From positions 1 to 47,654 of the forward strand of contig JAABSJ010000019.1 in assembly GCA_011390515.1 (NCBI GenBank): a DNA stretch of 47,654 nucleotides, in the 5' to 3' direction. The notes beneath the pieces are model-generated. The model worked only from the letters and a program-made list of their open reading frames with translations. It made no database searches and was not told where the DNA came from. Below, one piece after another: positions 8,302 through 17,800 of this stretch. The translations under genes were made by a program, and so were the position numbers. The stretch comes from Oscillatoria sp. (GTDB taxonomy: Bacteria > Cyanobacteriota > Cyanobacteriia > Cyanobacteriales > Laspinemataceae). Every line of letters starts with the position of its first letter. The stretch's first letter is position 1.

Positions 8302-10326
8302 TTACTTCACCGTCTCAATGCTGCGAGTCTGATTCGTCATCCGGCTCAAGAAAATCTGGAGCACACTGCGGCGGCCAATCTTAATATTACCCTGCACAGC
8401 CATCCCGGACTGAAGCTCAACTTGCAGTCCATTATTCAACAAGAAAGTGTCACTATCTAAAGTAATGGTTGCGGGGAAGGCATAAAAGCGTCGGGTTTCA
8501 TCGGGAGGCAACACATCCGAACCAATCGAGGTTAAAGTCCCCCGAACCGTCCCATATTCCGTAGCCGGGAAGGCTTCGATACTAATCTCAACTGGCACGC
8601 CCTCTTTTCCGTCCGCTCGACTCTTACGCAAGGCATCTAACACCATTGCAATATCTTGGTTTTGGATGAAAACCGAGGCTTCGAGTTCGTTATTCGGAAC
8701 AATTTTTAAGATCGGTTCCGGGGATTGGGCCAGGGTGACATATCCGGGAGAATTGGGTTTCAAATCAAACACATACCCATCCACCGGAGCCTTGAGTTCT
8801 TGATACTGGAGTTCCAAATTGGCCTTGGCTAACTGGCCGTCAATTTGGGAAATGCGCTTGTCATTTTCCAGTTTTAAGCGGCTGAGTTGTCCATTGATAT
8901 CCGCAATTCGTTTTTGATTGTCGGCAATGCGGGCTAACACATCGCGCTGGGAAATGGCGCGGGTATTTTTAACCTCTTGACGCGATCGCGCCATCGCCAC
9001 ATTCAGCCGTTCTTGTTCACTCAAGAGGCGATCGACTTCGGCAGAACGAGAAAGCACTTCATTTTGCATACGCAAAATTTCGCCTTCCCGTGCCGCAATC
9101 TCATTTTCAGCCCGTAAAATTTCTGATTCCCGAGCCGAAATTTCACTCCGAAAACGCAAAAGTTCCTCTTGCCGTCGGGCAATCTCATCTTCACTTCGCA
9201 GCACCTCGGCTTCCCGAGAGGAAATTTCATTTTGCTGGGTCAGAATTTGAGCTTCCTGGGCGGCAAGTTGTTGCTGGCGACTCAACAATTCCGCTTCCCG
9301 ATTAGACACTTCCGCTTGAGAGCGCAAAATTTCTTGTTCCTGGCGCTCTTCTTGCAGTTCAGACAAGGCCCCTTCTGCAACCACGGGTTGAATCCGGCCC
9401 ATAATGCTTTGATTCACCGAGAGGCCCTGTTTTGCCGTTTCCAGTTGCGCCCGCGCGGTGGGGATTTGGCGACGGGCAGTTTCGAGTTGTTCCAGGGCCC
9501 TGGGTAATTGGCGACGGGCATTTTCCAACCGTTCCCGAGCCTTCGGGAGGTCTTGTTTGGCATTTTCCAACCGTTGTTGCGATGCCACAAATTGTCTTCT
9601 AGCGTTCTCCAATTGGTCGATCACGTTGGGCAATTGCCGCTGGGCGCTTTCTAATTGTCGGCGCGCGGTTTCTAATTGTCCCTGGGAGATGGCAATTTGA
9701 CCTTGAGCAGTGGGAATTTGGTTGTTCACCTGGTTGAGTTGTTTTTCCAACTCATCTACCCGTAATTCCACCGCTTGTTCCCGAGACTGAGATTCGTTTC
9801 GAGAGGCGATCAGCAATTGCTGCTGGTTGAGGTCGAAGTCGCCTCCATTGCTGGCGACAGCGGCCCCATTGAGTTGTGCCTGTAAAAATTGTGTTTCAGA
9901 AATTAAATTTGCTCGGAGTTTGGTCAGATTTTCTAGTTCTGAACCCGATTCTCCCACGGTATTGCCACTGAGTGCTGCTGTAAAAAACTGGTTTTCTCGC
10001 ATCAGGGCGTCTCGTTGTTGCTTGAGAGACTCCACATCAGCTTCAGGACTGGTGGGGTCCAAGGTAACCAAGAGTTGGCCTTTTTGTACCAACTCGCCGC
10101 CTTGAACGTGAATTTCCCGCACCACACCATTGGTTGGGGGTTTCACTTCAACTACCGCTCCCTGGGGTTCTAATTTACCCGTAGTGGCAACGGATTGATC
10201 GATTTGCGCCCAAGCAGCCCAGGCGACGCCCGAAGCGGTCATCCCCATAATTAACCAGATGAAGACACTAGACCAAATCGGGGGGCGTTCTAAGATAACG
10301 GGTTGGTCGAAAACTGCTGATTTCAT
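8302..10326 (-). CDS. HlyD-family type 1 secretion membrane fusion protein
   Basis: This 674-aa periplasmic adaptor would link the inner-membrane ABC exporter to an outer-membrane TolC-like channel. A cytoplasmic start is followed by one TM (VFIWLIMGMTASGVAWAAWA, residues 21-40). A biotinyl-lipoyl half (TGKLEPQGAVVEVKPPTNGVVREIHVQ, split for length; 49-75) and the matching half LELQYQELKAPVDGYVFDL flank a very long coiled-coil hairpin. A beta-barrel part (VFIQNQDIAMVLDAL, SIEAFPATEYGTVRG) closes the protein. It is about 200 residues longer than E. coli HlyD because of two 14-residue repeat blocks in the hairpin (separate entry). It is the last gene of the PPIase-ABC-HlyD set, 237 bases after the ABC gene. 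No outer-membrane channel gene is nearby, as is usual in cyanobacteria. Confidence 0.93.
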   Translation of the reverse strand: MKSAVFDQPVILERPPIWSSVFIWLIMGMTASGVAWAAWAQIDQSVATTGKLEPQGAVVEVKPPTNGVVREIHVQGGELVQKGQLLVTLDPTSPEADVESLKQQRDALMRENQFFTAALSGNTVGESGSELENLTKLRANLISETQFLQAQLNGAAVASNGGDFDLNQQQLLIASRNESQSREQAVELRVDELEKQLNQVNNQIPTAQGQIAISQGQLETARRQLESAQRQLPNVIDQLENARRQFVASQQRLENAKQDLPKARERLENARRQLPRALEQLETARRQIPTARAQLETAKQGLSVNQSIMGRIQPVVAEGALSELQEERQEQEILRSQAEVSNREAELLSRQQQLAAQEAQILTQQNEISSREAEVLRSEDEIARRQEELLRFRSEISARESEILRAENEIAAREGEILRMQNEVLSRSAEVDRLLSEQERLNVAMARSRQEVKNTRAISQRDVLARIADNQKRIADINGQLSRLKLENDKRISQIDGQLAKANLELQYQELKAPVDGYVFDLKPNSPGYVTLAQSPEPILKIVPNNELEASVFIQNQDIAMVLDALRKSRADGKEGVPVEISIEAFPATEYGTVRGTLTSIGSDVLPPDETRRFYAFPATITLDSDTFLLNNGLQVELQSGMAVQGNIKIGRRSVLQIFLSRMTNQTRSIETVK
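9019..9720 (-). repeat. Two blocks of in-frame 42-bp repeats within the HlyD coiled coil
   Basis: Residues 203-300 (9427-9720) are seven 14-residue units of the type QLPRALEQLETARR. Residues 325-436 (9019-9354) are eight units of the type EIAAREGEILRMQN. Fourteen residues equal two heptads, so each block extends one arm of an antiparallel alpha-hairpin, with the turn near residues 305-320. The codons differ between units, so this is old repeat expansion rather than a fresh duplication. Confidence 0.85.
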
Positions 10327-10358
10327 GGGTTTTAGGAGCTAGGTTTGATGAAGGAAGG

Positions 10359-10531
10359 GGGGTCATTGGTCATTTGTCATTGGTCATTTGTCATTGGTCA
10401 TTTGTCATTTGTCATTTGTCATTGGTTGATGGTTGATGGTTGATGGTTGATGGTTGATGGGGAGATGGGGGAGAGTTGGGAGAGTTGGGAGATGGGGGAG
10501 AATTGGGAGATGGGGGAGAGTTGGGGGATTT
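10359..10531. repeat. Heptamer-type short tandem repeats
   Basis: Three back-to-back tracts fill the gap between the ABC transporter and hlyD: alternating TGGTCAT/TTGTCAT heptamers (10361-10425), TTGATGG heptamers (about 10424-10458), and a GGGAGATGGGGGAGAGTT purine-rich tract (10461-10531). The first is the reverse complement of tracts at 22630-22668 and 23583-23645. They resemble the STRR class of cyanobacteria. No open frame or promoter is apparent here. Confidence 0.85.
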
Positions 10532-10563
10532 GGCCCTCATCTCTCATTCTGCCCATTTCATTC

Positions 10564-13500
10564 CTAGACTTGCGATTCCTGTTGTTGATATAGACAGTAG
10601 TAGAGACCTTTGAGAGCCATTAATTCATCGTGAGTGCCTTGTTCCACCACTGCGCCTTGGTCCATCATGAGGATGACATCGGCTTTTTTGACGGTAGTCA
10701 GACGGTGGGTGATGAAAAAGACCGTGCGACCCTTAAAGGCTTCGGCGAGGTTTTCGCAAACGAGGCGCTCGGAATTGTAGTCTAGGGCGCTGGTGGCTTC
10801 GTCCAAAATTAGCAGATGGGGATTTTGGAGGACCGTCCGGGCGATCGCAATCCGTTGGCGCTGACCCCCGGATAAGGAGGAACCCCGTTCTCCCACAATG
10901 GAGTTATATCCATTGGGCAGGGTCATAATAAACTCGTGAGCGACACCAATTTTGGCGGCTTTAATGATGTCATCGGTGGTGGCATCGGGATTGGTCAAGG
11001 CGATATTATCCTGAACTGTCCCATTAAACAGGAGGGTATCCTGGAGGACTACACCAATTTGGCTCCGCAGGGAATACAGTTCCACCTTAGCTACATCATA
11101 GCCATCGAGTAAAATCCGACCGCCTGTGGGTTCATAAAGCCGCTGCAACAGCTTCATCAAGGTACTCTTACCAGAACCACTCTGTCCGACAATGCCGACA
11201 AACTGACCCGGTTGAAACTCCAGATTGATGTTCGCCAATTGCAGAGATTTACTCTGGGGAAAGTGGAAGGAAACGTTTTCAAATCGGACTGCCCCCTCTA
11301 CCGCAGGCATGGGGATATTGCTACGGTCCTTTTCATCCGCCTCGGGATGCGCTTCTAAAATATCCCGCAGACGTTCCACAGACATGGCGGTTTCTTGGAA
11401 GGTTTGCCAGACTTGCACGAAGCGCAGCAGGGACCCGGTGACATTGGAGGCGATAATCCGGAAGGCGATCAACTGACCCAAGGACATTTGGGGAGGGTCA
11501 CTCAGAACTAAATGAGCACCGACCCACAGGAGGGCGAGTCCAGAGCCTTTATTGAGTAAGGTACTGATGGAACTGGCGGTGGTGGAGGTGACGACGGTTT
11601 TAAATCCAGCGCTGATATAGCGAGCATAGCGATCGTACCAACTCCACCGGGAGGTGAGTTCGATGTTCTGGGCCTTGACGGTTTGAATCCCGGAGAGGAC
11701 CTCGACGAGATAGGACTGGGTATCGGCGTAACGCTCGGCCCGTTTGCGTAACAGCCGTTGGACAATGGGCGACACCCCGGCGATTAACAGGGCCATCAGG
11801 GGGACGACGGCCAGGGCGACGGCGGTCATCAGGAGGCTGTAGGAGAGCATGACGGCGATATAAATCACCGAAAATAAGGCATCAAGAACGACGGTGAGGG
11901 CGGTCCCGGTCAGGAATTGGCGAATTTTTTCCAGTTCGCTCACCCGTCCGGCGAGTTCACCGACGCGCCGTTGATCGAAGTAGCCGAGGGGGAGTCGCAG
12001 CAGGTGGTCGATGACCTGGGACCCGAGACTCAAGTCAATCCGGTTGGTGGTGTCTACGAATAAATAGGTCCGTAACCAGGTGAGCGCCCCTTCAAACACG
12101 GCGACTAAAACCATCAATAAGCCGAGGATATTCAGGGTATCTAGGCTTCTTTGACCGATGACTTTATCGATAATCACCTGGGTGATTAAGGGGTTGGCTA
12201 ACCCAAAGAGTTGAACGAAGAAGGAGGCGAGGAAGACTTGGACTAAGACACTTTTATATTTGCCGAGTTCGGGGAGGAACCACCAGAAGTTAAAGGTGTC
12301 TTGTTTGTCTTCGGCGGGAGGGACGAGGAGGAGGATCTGTTCGGTGCCTTCTTTGCCTTCTTCTGCCGGGGTGGAGAGTTGCCACTCCTGGAGGAATTTT
12401 TGGGGTTTGCGGCGAATGATGCCTTTGGAGGGGATGGCGGCAACGACTTCGCGATCGCTGACGCTGAATAAGAGGGCAAAGCTATTCTCCCAGCGAATCA
12501 TTGCCGGTGCTTTGAGTCGGGAGATGACTTCCACCGGGACGGTGACTAACTGTCCGTTAAATCCCATCATGGCGGCGACGGACCCACAGGATTGCAGGGT
12601 CAGTTTGCCGTGGGAGTTATATTGATTTTCCAAGACGCGCTGCACGACGTCACGGCGCACCCGAATTTGGTATTGTTTCCCCAACATTTGAAAACAGGCC
12701 AAAGACCCTTGAATGGGGCCTTTTCCCCGGATGAAGGGATATTTAACTTTGCCTCGGGGGGTGCTCTCTTCGGCTTCAATCTCCGGGGGCCGATCGGGGG
12801 CGTAGGGAATGGGGTCCCTCCCCGTGGGGATGACGGTTGGCGTCGGGGCGATCGCGCTATGTGAATCGGCGATCGCACCCCCATTGTCCTGGGGAGTCAC
12901 CGGAGTTCCCGCCACATCAAACAGGGGTAAGCCCACGACTCTAGCCCCATCGGGACAAGGGAGTTTGCCAATGGTGTTGGCATCCACCATCAGGCGGCTG
13001 CCTTTTTCAAATTCACCGATGGTTCCGGTACTGAGGAACCAGAGGCGATCGCGATCGAGTTCGGTAAGATTGGCTTTCCCTTTGGGGATGTTGATGACCA
13101 CCGCCTGGGGTTGGAATTGCAGGGTCAAGTCTTTGGCATTAGTGGTCGCATCGGCTCGGCGCTGTAGTTCCCCGGAGAGCAGCTCAAACACCTCATTCAA
13201 GGCAGCCTGTTGTTCAAAGGCTTCTCGGAAGACCTGTTCCGATTTCACCTGTTCTAAGAACGTACTGGCGCGGATGCAGACACAAATCACTTCCCGGGAG
13301 GCGATCGCACTATCTACGGCCACCCCTCGCACCAAGCTACCCCACCCGAGAATTTCTCCCGGACCGGCTAACCGCAAACTGACCATGCTTTGGCTGCGTT
13401 GGTCATTGGCCAATTCCCGCACCTGGCCCTCGTAAATCACCGCCACTTGAGTCGGCATTTTGCCCAACTCAAAAATCGGTTGACCCGTCCGATACCGCAA

Positions 13501-13611
13501 CAATTCACAATGGGTGGCCAGATTTTCCAAGGCCCGATCGCCGAGGCGATTAAATGGGGCCGTTTTCCCTAAAAATTCTGAAATTTGAGAGAGATTGATC
13601 GTTGATGTCAT
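10564..13611 (-). CDS. Type 1 secretion ABC transporter with cNMP-like and degenerate C39-like domains
   Basis: This 1015-aa inner-membrane exporter would power secretion of an unfolded cargo through the HlyD adaptor. The order is: cyclic-nucleotide-binding-like domain (about 10-135, TGQPIFELGKMPTQVAVIYEGQV); a Pro-rich linker; a C39 peptidase-like domain (about 295-420); an ABC membrane domain (about 440-730); and an NBD with Walker A GQSGSGKST (near 807), LSGGQRQRIAIAR, LLILDEATSALD and the switch His in FITHRL. The peptidase triad appears lost: GSLAC stands where ECGxxC would put the nucleophile, NSF replaces the HF pair, and IPSKG replaces DPxxG. It therefore resembles the HlyB CLD that binds RTX cargo rather than a leader-cutting enzyme. 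ATG 13611 begins the cNMP domain; 20 bases separate it from the PPIase stop. Confidence 0.93.
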   Translation of the reverse strand: MTSTINLSQISEFLGKTAPFNRLGDRALENLATHCELLRYRTGQPIFELGKMPTQVAVIYEGQVRELANDQRSQSMVSLRLAGPGEILGWGSLVRGVAVDSAIASREVICVCIRASTFLEQVKSEQVFREAFEQQAALNEVFELLSGELQRRADATTNAKDLTLQFQPQAVVINIPKGKANLTELDRDRLWFLSTGTIGEFEKGSRLMVDANTIGKLPCPDGARVVGLPLFDVAGTPVTPQDNGGAIADSHSAIAPTPTVIPTGRDPIPYAPDRPPEIEAEESTPRGKVKYPFIRGKGPIQGSLACFQMLGKQYQIRVRRDVVQRVLENQYNSHGKLTLQSCGSVAAMMGFNGQLVTVPVEVISRLKAPAMIRWENSFALLFSVSDREVVAAIPSKGIIRRKPQKFLQEWQLSTPAEEGKEGTEQILLLVPPAEDKQDTFNFWWFLPELGKYKSVLVQVFLASFFVQLFGLANPLITQVIIDKVIGQRSLDTLNILGLLMVLVAVFEGALTWLRTYLFVDTTNRIDLSLGSQVIDHLLRLPLGYFDQRRVGELAGRVSELEKIRQFLTGTALTVVLDALFSVIYIAVMLSYSLLMTAVALAVVPLMALLIAGVSPIVQRLLRKRAERYADTQSYLVEVLSGIQTVKAQNIELTSRWSWYDRYARYISAGFKTVVTSTTASSISTLLNKGSGLALLWVGAHLVLSDPPQMSLGQLIAFRIIASNVTGSLLRFVQVWQTFQETAMSVERLRDILEAHPEADEKDRSNIPMPAVEGAVRFENVSFHFPQSKSLQLANINLEFQPGQFVGIVGQSGSGKSTLMKLLQRLYEPTGGRILLDGYDVAKVELYSLRSQIGVVLQDTLLFNGTVQDNIALTNPDATTDDIIKAAKIGVAHEFIMTLPNGYNSIVGERGSSLSGGQRQRIAIARTVLQNPHLLILDEATSALDYNSERLVCENLAEAFKGRTVFFITHRLTTVKKADVILMMDQGAVVEQGTHDELMALKGLYYCLYQQQESQV

Positions 13612-13631
13612 GATGAAACGTTCCGAAGCGC

Positions 13632-14378
13632 CTAACCCGCGATAGACTGCAATGACCCGACTTTTTGCACCTGTTCTCGCCACCAAACTTCAAACATTTC
13701 GTCGATTAATTGCCGACGCATATTGTCATCCAGTTGGGCTGGAATAAATTTTTCCAATCGAATAATCACAAACCATACATCCAATTGTCGAGGCGGCCAG
13801 AGTTGCCCCGGTTGACTAATCGATAACAGTTTACCAATCAGGGGATGGGGTTGAGAGACCGCAACAGGTCCCAGTAATCCCCCCGTTCGGCTTTCTGGGC
13901 CTTTTGAGTATTCGGCAGCCGCATCTGCAAAGCTTTGTTCCCCTTCAGAAATCCGAAAGTAGATTTCTTGGGCCAGACCCGCATCCTGTGTGCGAATTAA
14001 GGAGTAAACGACTTTATCCAAGTCGCTTTTGCGGGTCATAAAATAACTTTGAACTTTTGGCCCCCAGGTTGTTGTCTTGAATTTTTCTATCAATATCTGT
14101 CGCACCACAGACTCCTGCATCTGTTCTTCGGTCATGCCTTGGCTTTTGAGCCACGCCTCCCGGATTTCAGGGGAGGTCAGCTTTTGCTGCACCGCAAAGT
14201 CTTCAAACGCTCTTAAGCGTTCTTCATCGCTTGCCGTGATATTCGCCTCGGCGATTCCTTGATCTAGGACGACACCCCGACAAAATTGCAGATCTAACTG
14301 ATACCGCTTTAATAAAGCCGGTATGTCTTCGGCTTTAATCGTTATGTCGCCAACTTGGAAAAGGTCACTCATGTTCAA
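13632..14378 (-). CDS. Parvulin-like (SurA/PpiC type) chaperone domain protein of the secretion operon
   Basis: This 248-aa protein has a helical SurA_N-like front part (about 1-130, including LLKRYQLDLQFCRGVVLDQGI and EEQMQESVVRQILIEKFK) and a parvulin-like part (about 135-220). The latter carries FADAAAEYSKGPESRTGGLLGPVA, a stretch typical of PpiC rotamases, and ISQPGQLWPPRQLDVWFVIIRLE. The two conserved active-site histidines of parvulins are not visible: VVYSLIRT and VWFVIIRL occupy their places. It may act as a holdase rather than an isomerase. There is no signal peptide, so it would act in the cytoplasm. It is the first gene of the PPIase-ABC-HlyD set, 20 bases upstream of the ABC gene, and probably helps keep the cargo unfolded before export (inference). 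Confidence 0.85.
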   Translation of the reverse strand: MNMSDLFQVGDITIKAEDIPALLKRYQLDLQFCRGVVLDQGIAEANITASDEERLRAFEDFAVQQKLTSPEIREAWLKSQGMTEEQMQESVVRQILIEKFKTTTWGPKVQSYFMTRKSDLDKVVYSLIRTQDAGLAQEIYFRISEGEQSFADAAAEYSKGPESRTGGLLGPVAVSQPHPLIGKLLSISQPGQLWPPRQLDVWFVIIRLEKFIPAQLDDNMRRQLIDEMFEVWWREQVQKVGSLQSIAG

Positions 14379-14843
14379 CCTCTACAAGACCACAAATATA
14401 ACCAATCCTAGTTGGCATTGCCAGCACTTTTTGTTTCCTGAATTGAGTTTGGGTTGGGGTTGTGGGCAATTGGGTAATGCTCTCCCGTCATAAACAGCCG
14501 GTCAAACTCGCTGAAATGGCACTCTGGGAACGGTCGATATCAACTTACCCGTTTGGGCTAGATGAAGGCCGGTCGCTAGGATTAAGGATGAACTGCATCC
14601 GGAACATTCCCGCCATCGGTCATCCCCTCGTTGATCCTGTTGTTGTCTGACCCTTCCCGATTGCCGTTGCTGCCCTGAAAAATTTTTTTGACGACTATTT
14701 ACTATCTTAGTAGATACGCCGTTGAGTTCTCTCTACTACTGGGGACGCTAGTCAACCGGGATTGGTTTCTTTAAACAGGTTGCCCAACTCACCCCTGTCA
14801 TCCTACTTTATGTCCCCCAGTGCTATTTTTCCCTGGCTTGGGT
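14379..14843. other. Intergenic region, no gene seen
   Basis: These 465 bases lie upstream of the secretion operon and downstream of the 1580-aa gene. They must hold the operon promoter on the minus strand. Short open frames here have no recognisable content or ribosome site. I see no RNA gene or strong hairpin. Confidence 0.5.
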
Positions 14844-17800
14844 TCAAATTTGCTGTTGAGCCAGTTTTTCCAAGAGTGCTCCGATTTTGGCGGAATAAGC
14901 TCGGGTATCCAGATAGGGACCTGTATTCTGGGAACCCTGGTGAAGTTGTTGCCGATACTGTTCCCGTCGCTGCGGATTCGTCCCTAGGGACACAGCTAAG
15001 TCAATGTAGGCAGATTCACTCTGGGCAATCCATTCTCCAAGCTGCAACTCTCGCAATAGGGCAGGCGATCGCCGGGTTTGGGGGGCTTCCCCCTCCCGAA
15101 CCACCATCGGTAGTCCGACTTCTAACGGATCCACTAAGGACAAATCCCCAGTATCCGGATAAGCATCTAAATACAAATCCGCTTGCTGCAAACAGTCTTT
15201 CAACTCCTCCAAAGAATTCAACTGCTCTATGACTACGAACCGCCTCGGGTCAATTCCATATCCCTCGAATACCATCCGCGTCTGATTGTCGTAGGGACTG
15301 GTGCGATAAAATTTGGCCCCCATTGCCCCAAACGGATATAACACCAAAATTGAATGAGGCACTGCCGCCAAAATTTTGGCCCAGGTTTCTCGAATTTGAG
15401 GCCCGATTTTGTTGGTACTGGCCCCAGAAATGAAGATAACGGTTTTCTCCGCTGTCCCCCAACGGTTGCGCTGCGATTGGATTGGCTGTTGTGCTCGGGT
15501 TTGGGGACGCGCGAAACAGAGTCCGGACCCTTCCACGGTGACGACTCGTTCCTGATAGTAGTCTTGGAAGTTGGGTCCTGCCATCAAATCCCCGGTAATG
15601 TAGTAATCCATCTGGCGCAGTCCGGTGGTGGTGGGGACCCAGGCCCCGGTACATTGGATCCGGGCCAAGCGGTGGCAAGCTAAGAGGGCGATCGCATTGG
15701 TATTGTTGGCAATGTCGCTACCAACCAACAAAATATCCAACTCATCCCCGCGAATTTTCTCCACTTGTTCCCTCAATTTCTGGGGTAGCTTCACCAAGCT
15801 ATCTGCACAATTTTGGCAGGTTTGTTGCAAGGGGGTCTCTTGGGATGCGATCGCATACAACCGGACCTCAAATTTCTGTCGGTCTAAATGCTCAAAGGCG
15901 GCCAAAGTGACCACGGTTTCCTTCGCCGCAAAAAAGTTATGTTGCAGAATCCCCAGGCGAATTTTTTCCCGAGAAGCAGGACGAGGGGGACAATCATAAT
16001 CCAGGGGTTGACCCAAATTTTTTAGGGTTAATTCCAGAATTTCCCCCCGTTTCTGGGCAATTTCTAACCCATTCCCTTCCCAAGCGGATAGGGCTTTAAA
16101 ATTATGGGATTGGATAAAACATAAGGCCATATACCGCCACAACTCTGAATGGGGATTTTGCACCATAAGGGAATGGAGATAATTGACGACTCCCTGAATG
16201 TAGTGACAGTATTGTTCTGGTTCTCCAAGTTCGGAAAAGGCACTGGGTGCTGCAAATAGAAAGCGCCAAAAATCTGCGAAAAACCACTTGGGAATCGCCG
16301 CGCCGTTATAGGGTAACGGAAGTTGATAGGCATCCCGATATAACATCGCCACGAGCAACGATTGCATCGCTTTGGGCTGATCCAATCGGGGGCTAATTTC
16401 TGAAATTAATCGTTGAACCAACTCTCTTTCGCTGTCCGTCAAGGGTTCATTTTTTACCCCTTTATCCAGCAGGATTTTCGCATCGATACCGACGCCACTC
16501 AAATAGCTGAGTTTGAGTGGCTCGCCGGTTAAACTCAACCAGCGATCGGCGATTTGCTCTCGCAGGGGTCGCAAACAGGCGGGTTCATACTTCCTCGGCA
16601 CTTTGGCATCGTGCAAAATCGGTGCGCTATTCCAGGGGTCGTAAGGAATCAGAGATTGAGCGGACAATTGGGGACGCATGAAGCAGGTTCCCCGGCGATT
16701 GAGCATGGAGGCGACAAAGGAAAAGGTACTGTTAGAAATTGCCAGAATATCGCAATGACTGAGTAAGTAAAAATCGGGATAAAAGTCGGCTTTTGGTAAG
16801 TCGGCCCCTAGGGATTTGGCAGTAACAGGTTGATATTCAGCAAAATGCGGCAGGACTTTTTCGGGTTCGTCACTGGCAATGAATAAAACAGGTTGTTCCA
16901 GGGTATTCCAGATTTGAGCTAACCAGGTTTTATACCAGACTAAGGGGGCGATGAAAAAGTAAGAAAAGCCATAATCTTTGAGTCGGATATGCAATCCGAC
17001 AATGGTTTTGCCTTGGGAAAGGAGGCGATCGCGCACCGGGTCGAGTTGTTGTTTGACCTCTAGCACAGGTTCAAACAAGCGAGAAAACTCGTCTCGATAT
17101 TGGGCATAATACTGAGTATGAAACTGAAAATAGCCCCAAATATCGACATTTTTTAAGGGAGTTTCCCGTTGCAAAATCGGAGAGTCATCGGCGCGGGTAC
17201 TGACATCTTTAACTTCGGGTAAATTTTTAGATAAGGGGGGGTCTTGATGTCCAAATAAATACTGTCCAATCCACTCAGGAGTTTCTATCCGCAGATGATG
17301 GGTTTGAGCATAAAGTTTCAAAAATCCATACTGAAACAGTTGATTAGCAAACCGTCCATTAGTACCCAGGGTAGACAGGGTGATTAAGGGTTTTTTGACA
17401 TAAAACGCATCCCCCCAGGACGGATGATAGGGGGTCACCGTTGCCACGCGCTCAAAGTCGGATTCTGCTAATAATTCATCGATTTGGTCAATTAACTGCG
17501 CCCCTTCATACAGTTCCTCGTAATTGACTTCGGTATTAATCGCTTCGATATGTTGCAGCAGATTTTTTGCCCCTTGTAGGGCTAAAAATTCTGCACCTTG
17601 GATATCTAAGTTTAGCAGATTAAAATCTCCTGGATTTAACCCCAATTCTTCCAACAGGGTATCCAAGGTTTTACATTGGACCTGAATTTGATAGGTTTCT
17701 TGAATCTCGGGATAATACTCTTTCACCCGTTTCAGGGGTAAAATCGAACTGGCGGCATCCATTGAGGTGACGTGCAAGGTGGCAGTTCCATTGACATTGG

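Noticed and set aside
9090-9700. Plus-strand frames opposite the HlyD coiled coil
   Set aside because: They are shadows created by the repeated 42-bp units on the other strand.
14762-15232. 156-aa plus-strand open frame overlapping the 3' end of the 1580-aa gene
   Set aside because: It is antisense to a well-supported GT41 domain, has no ribosome site and no recognisable content.
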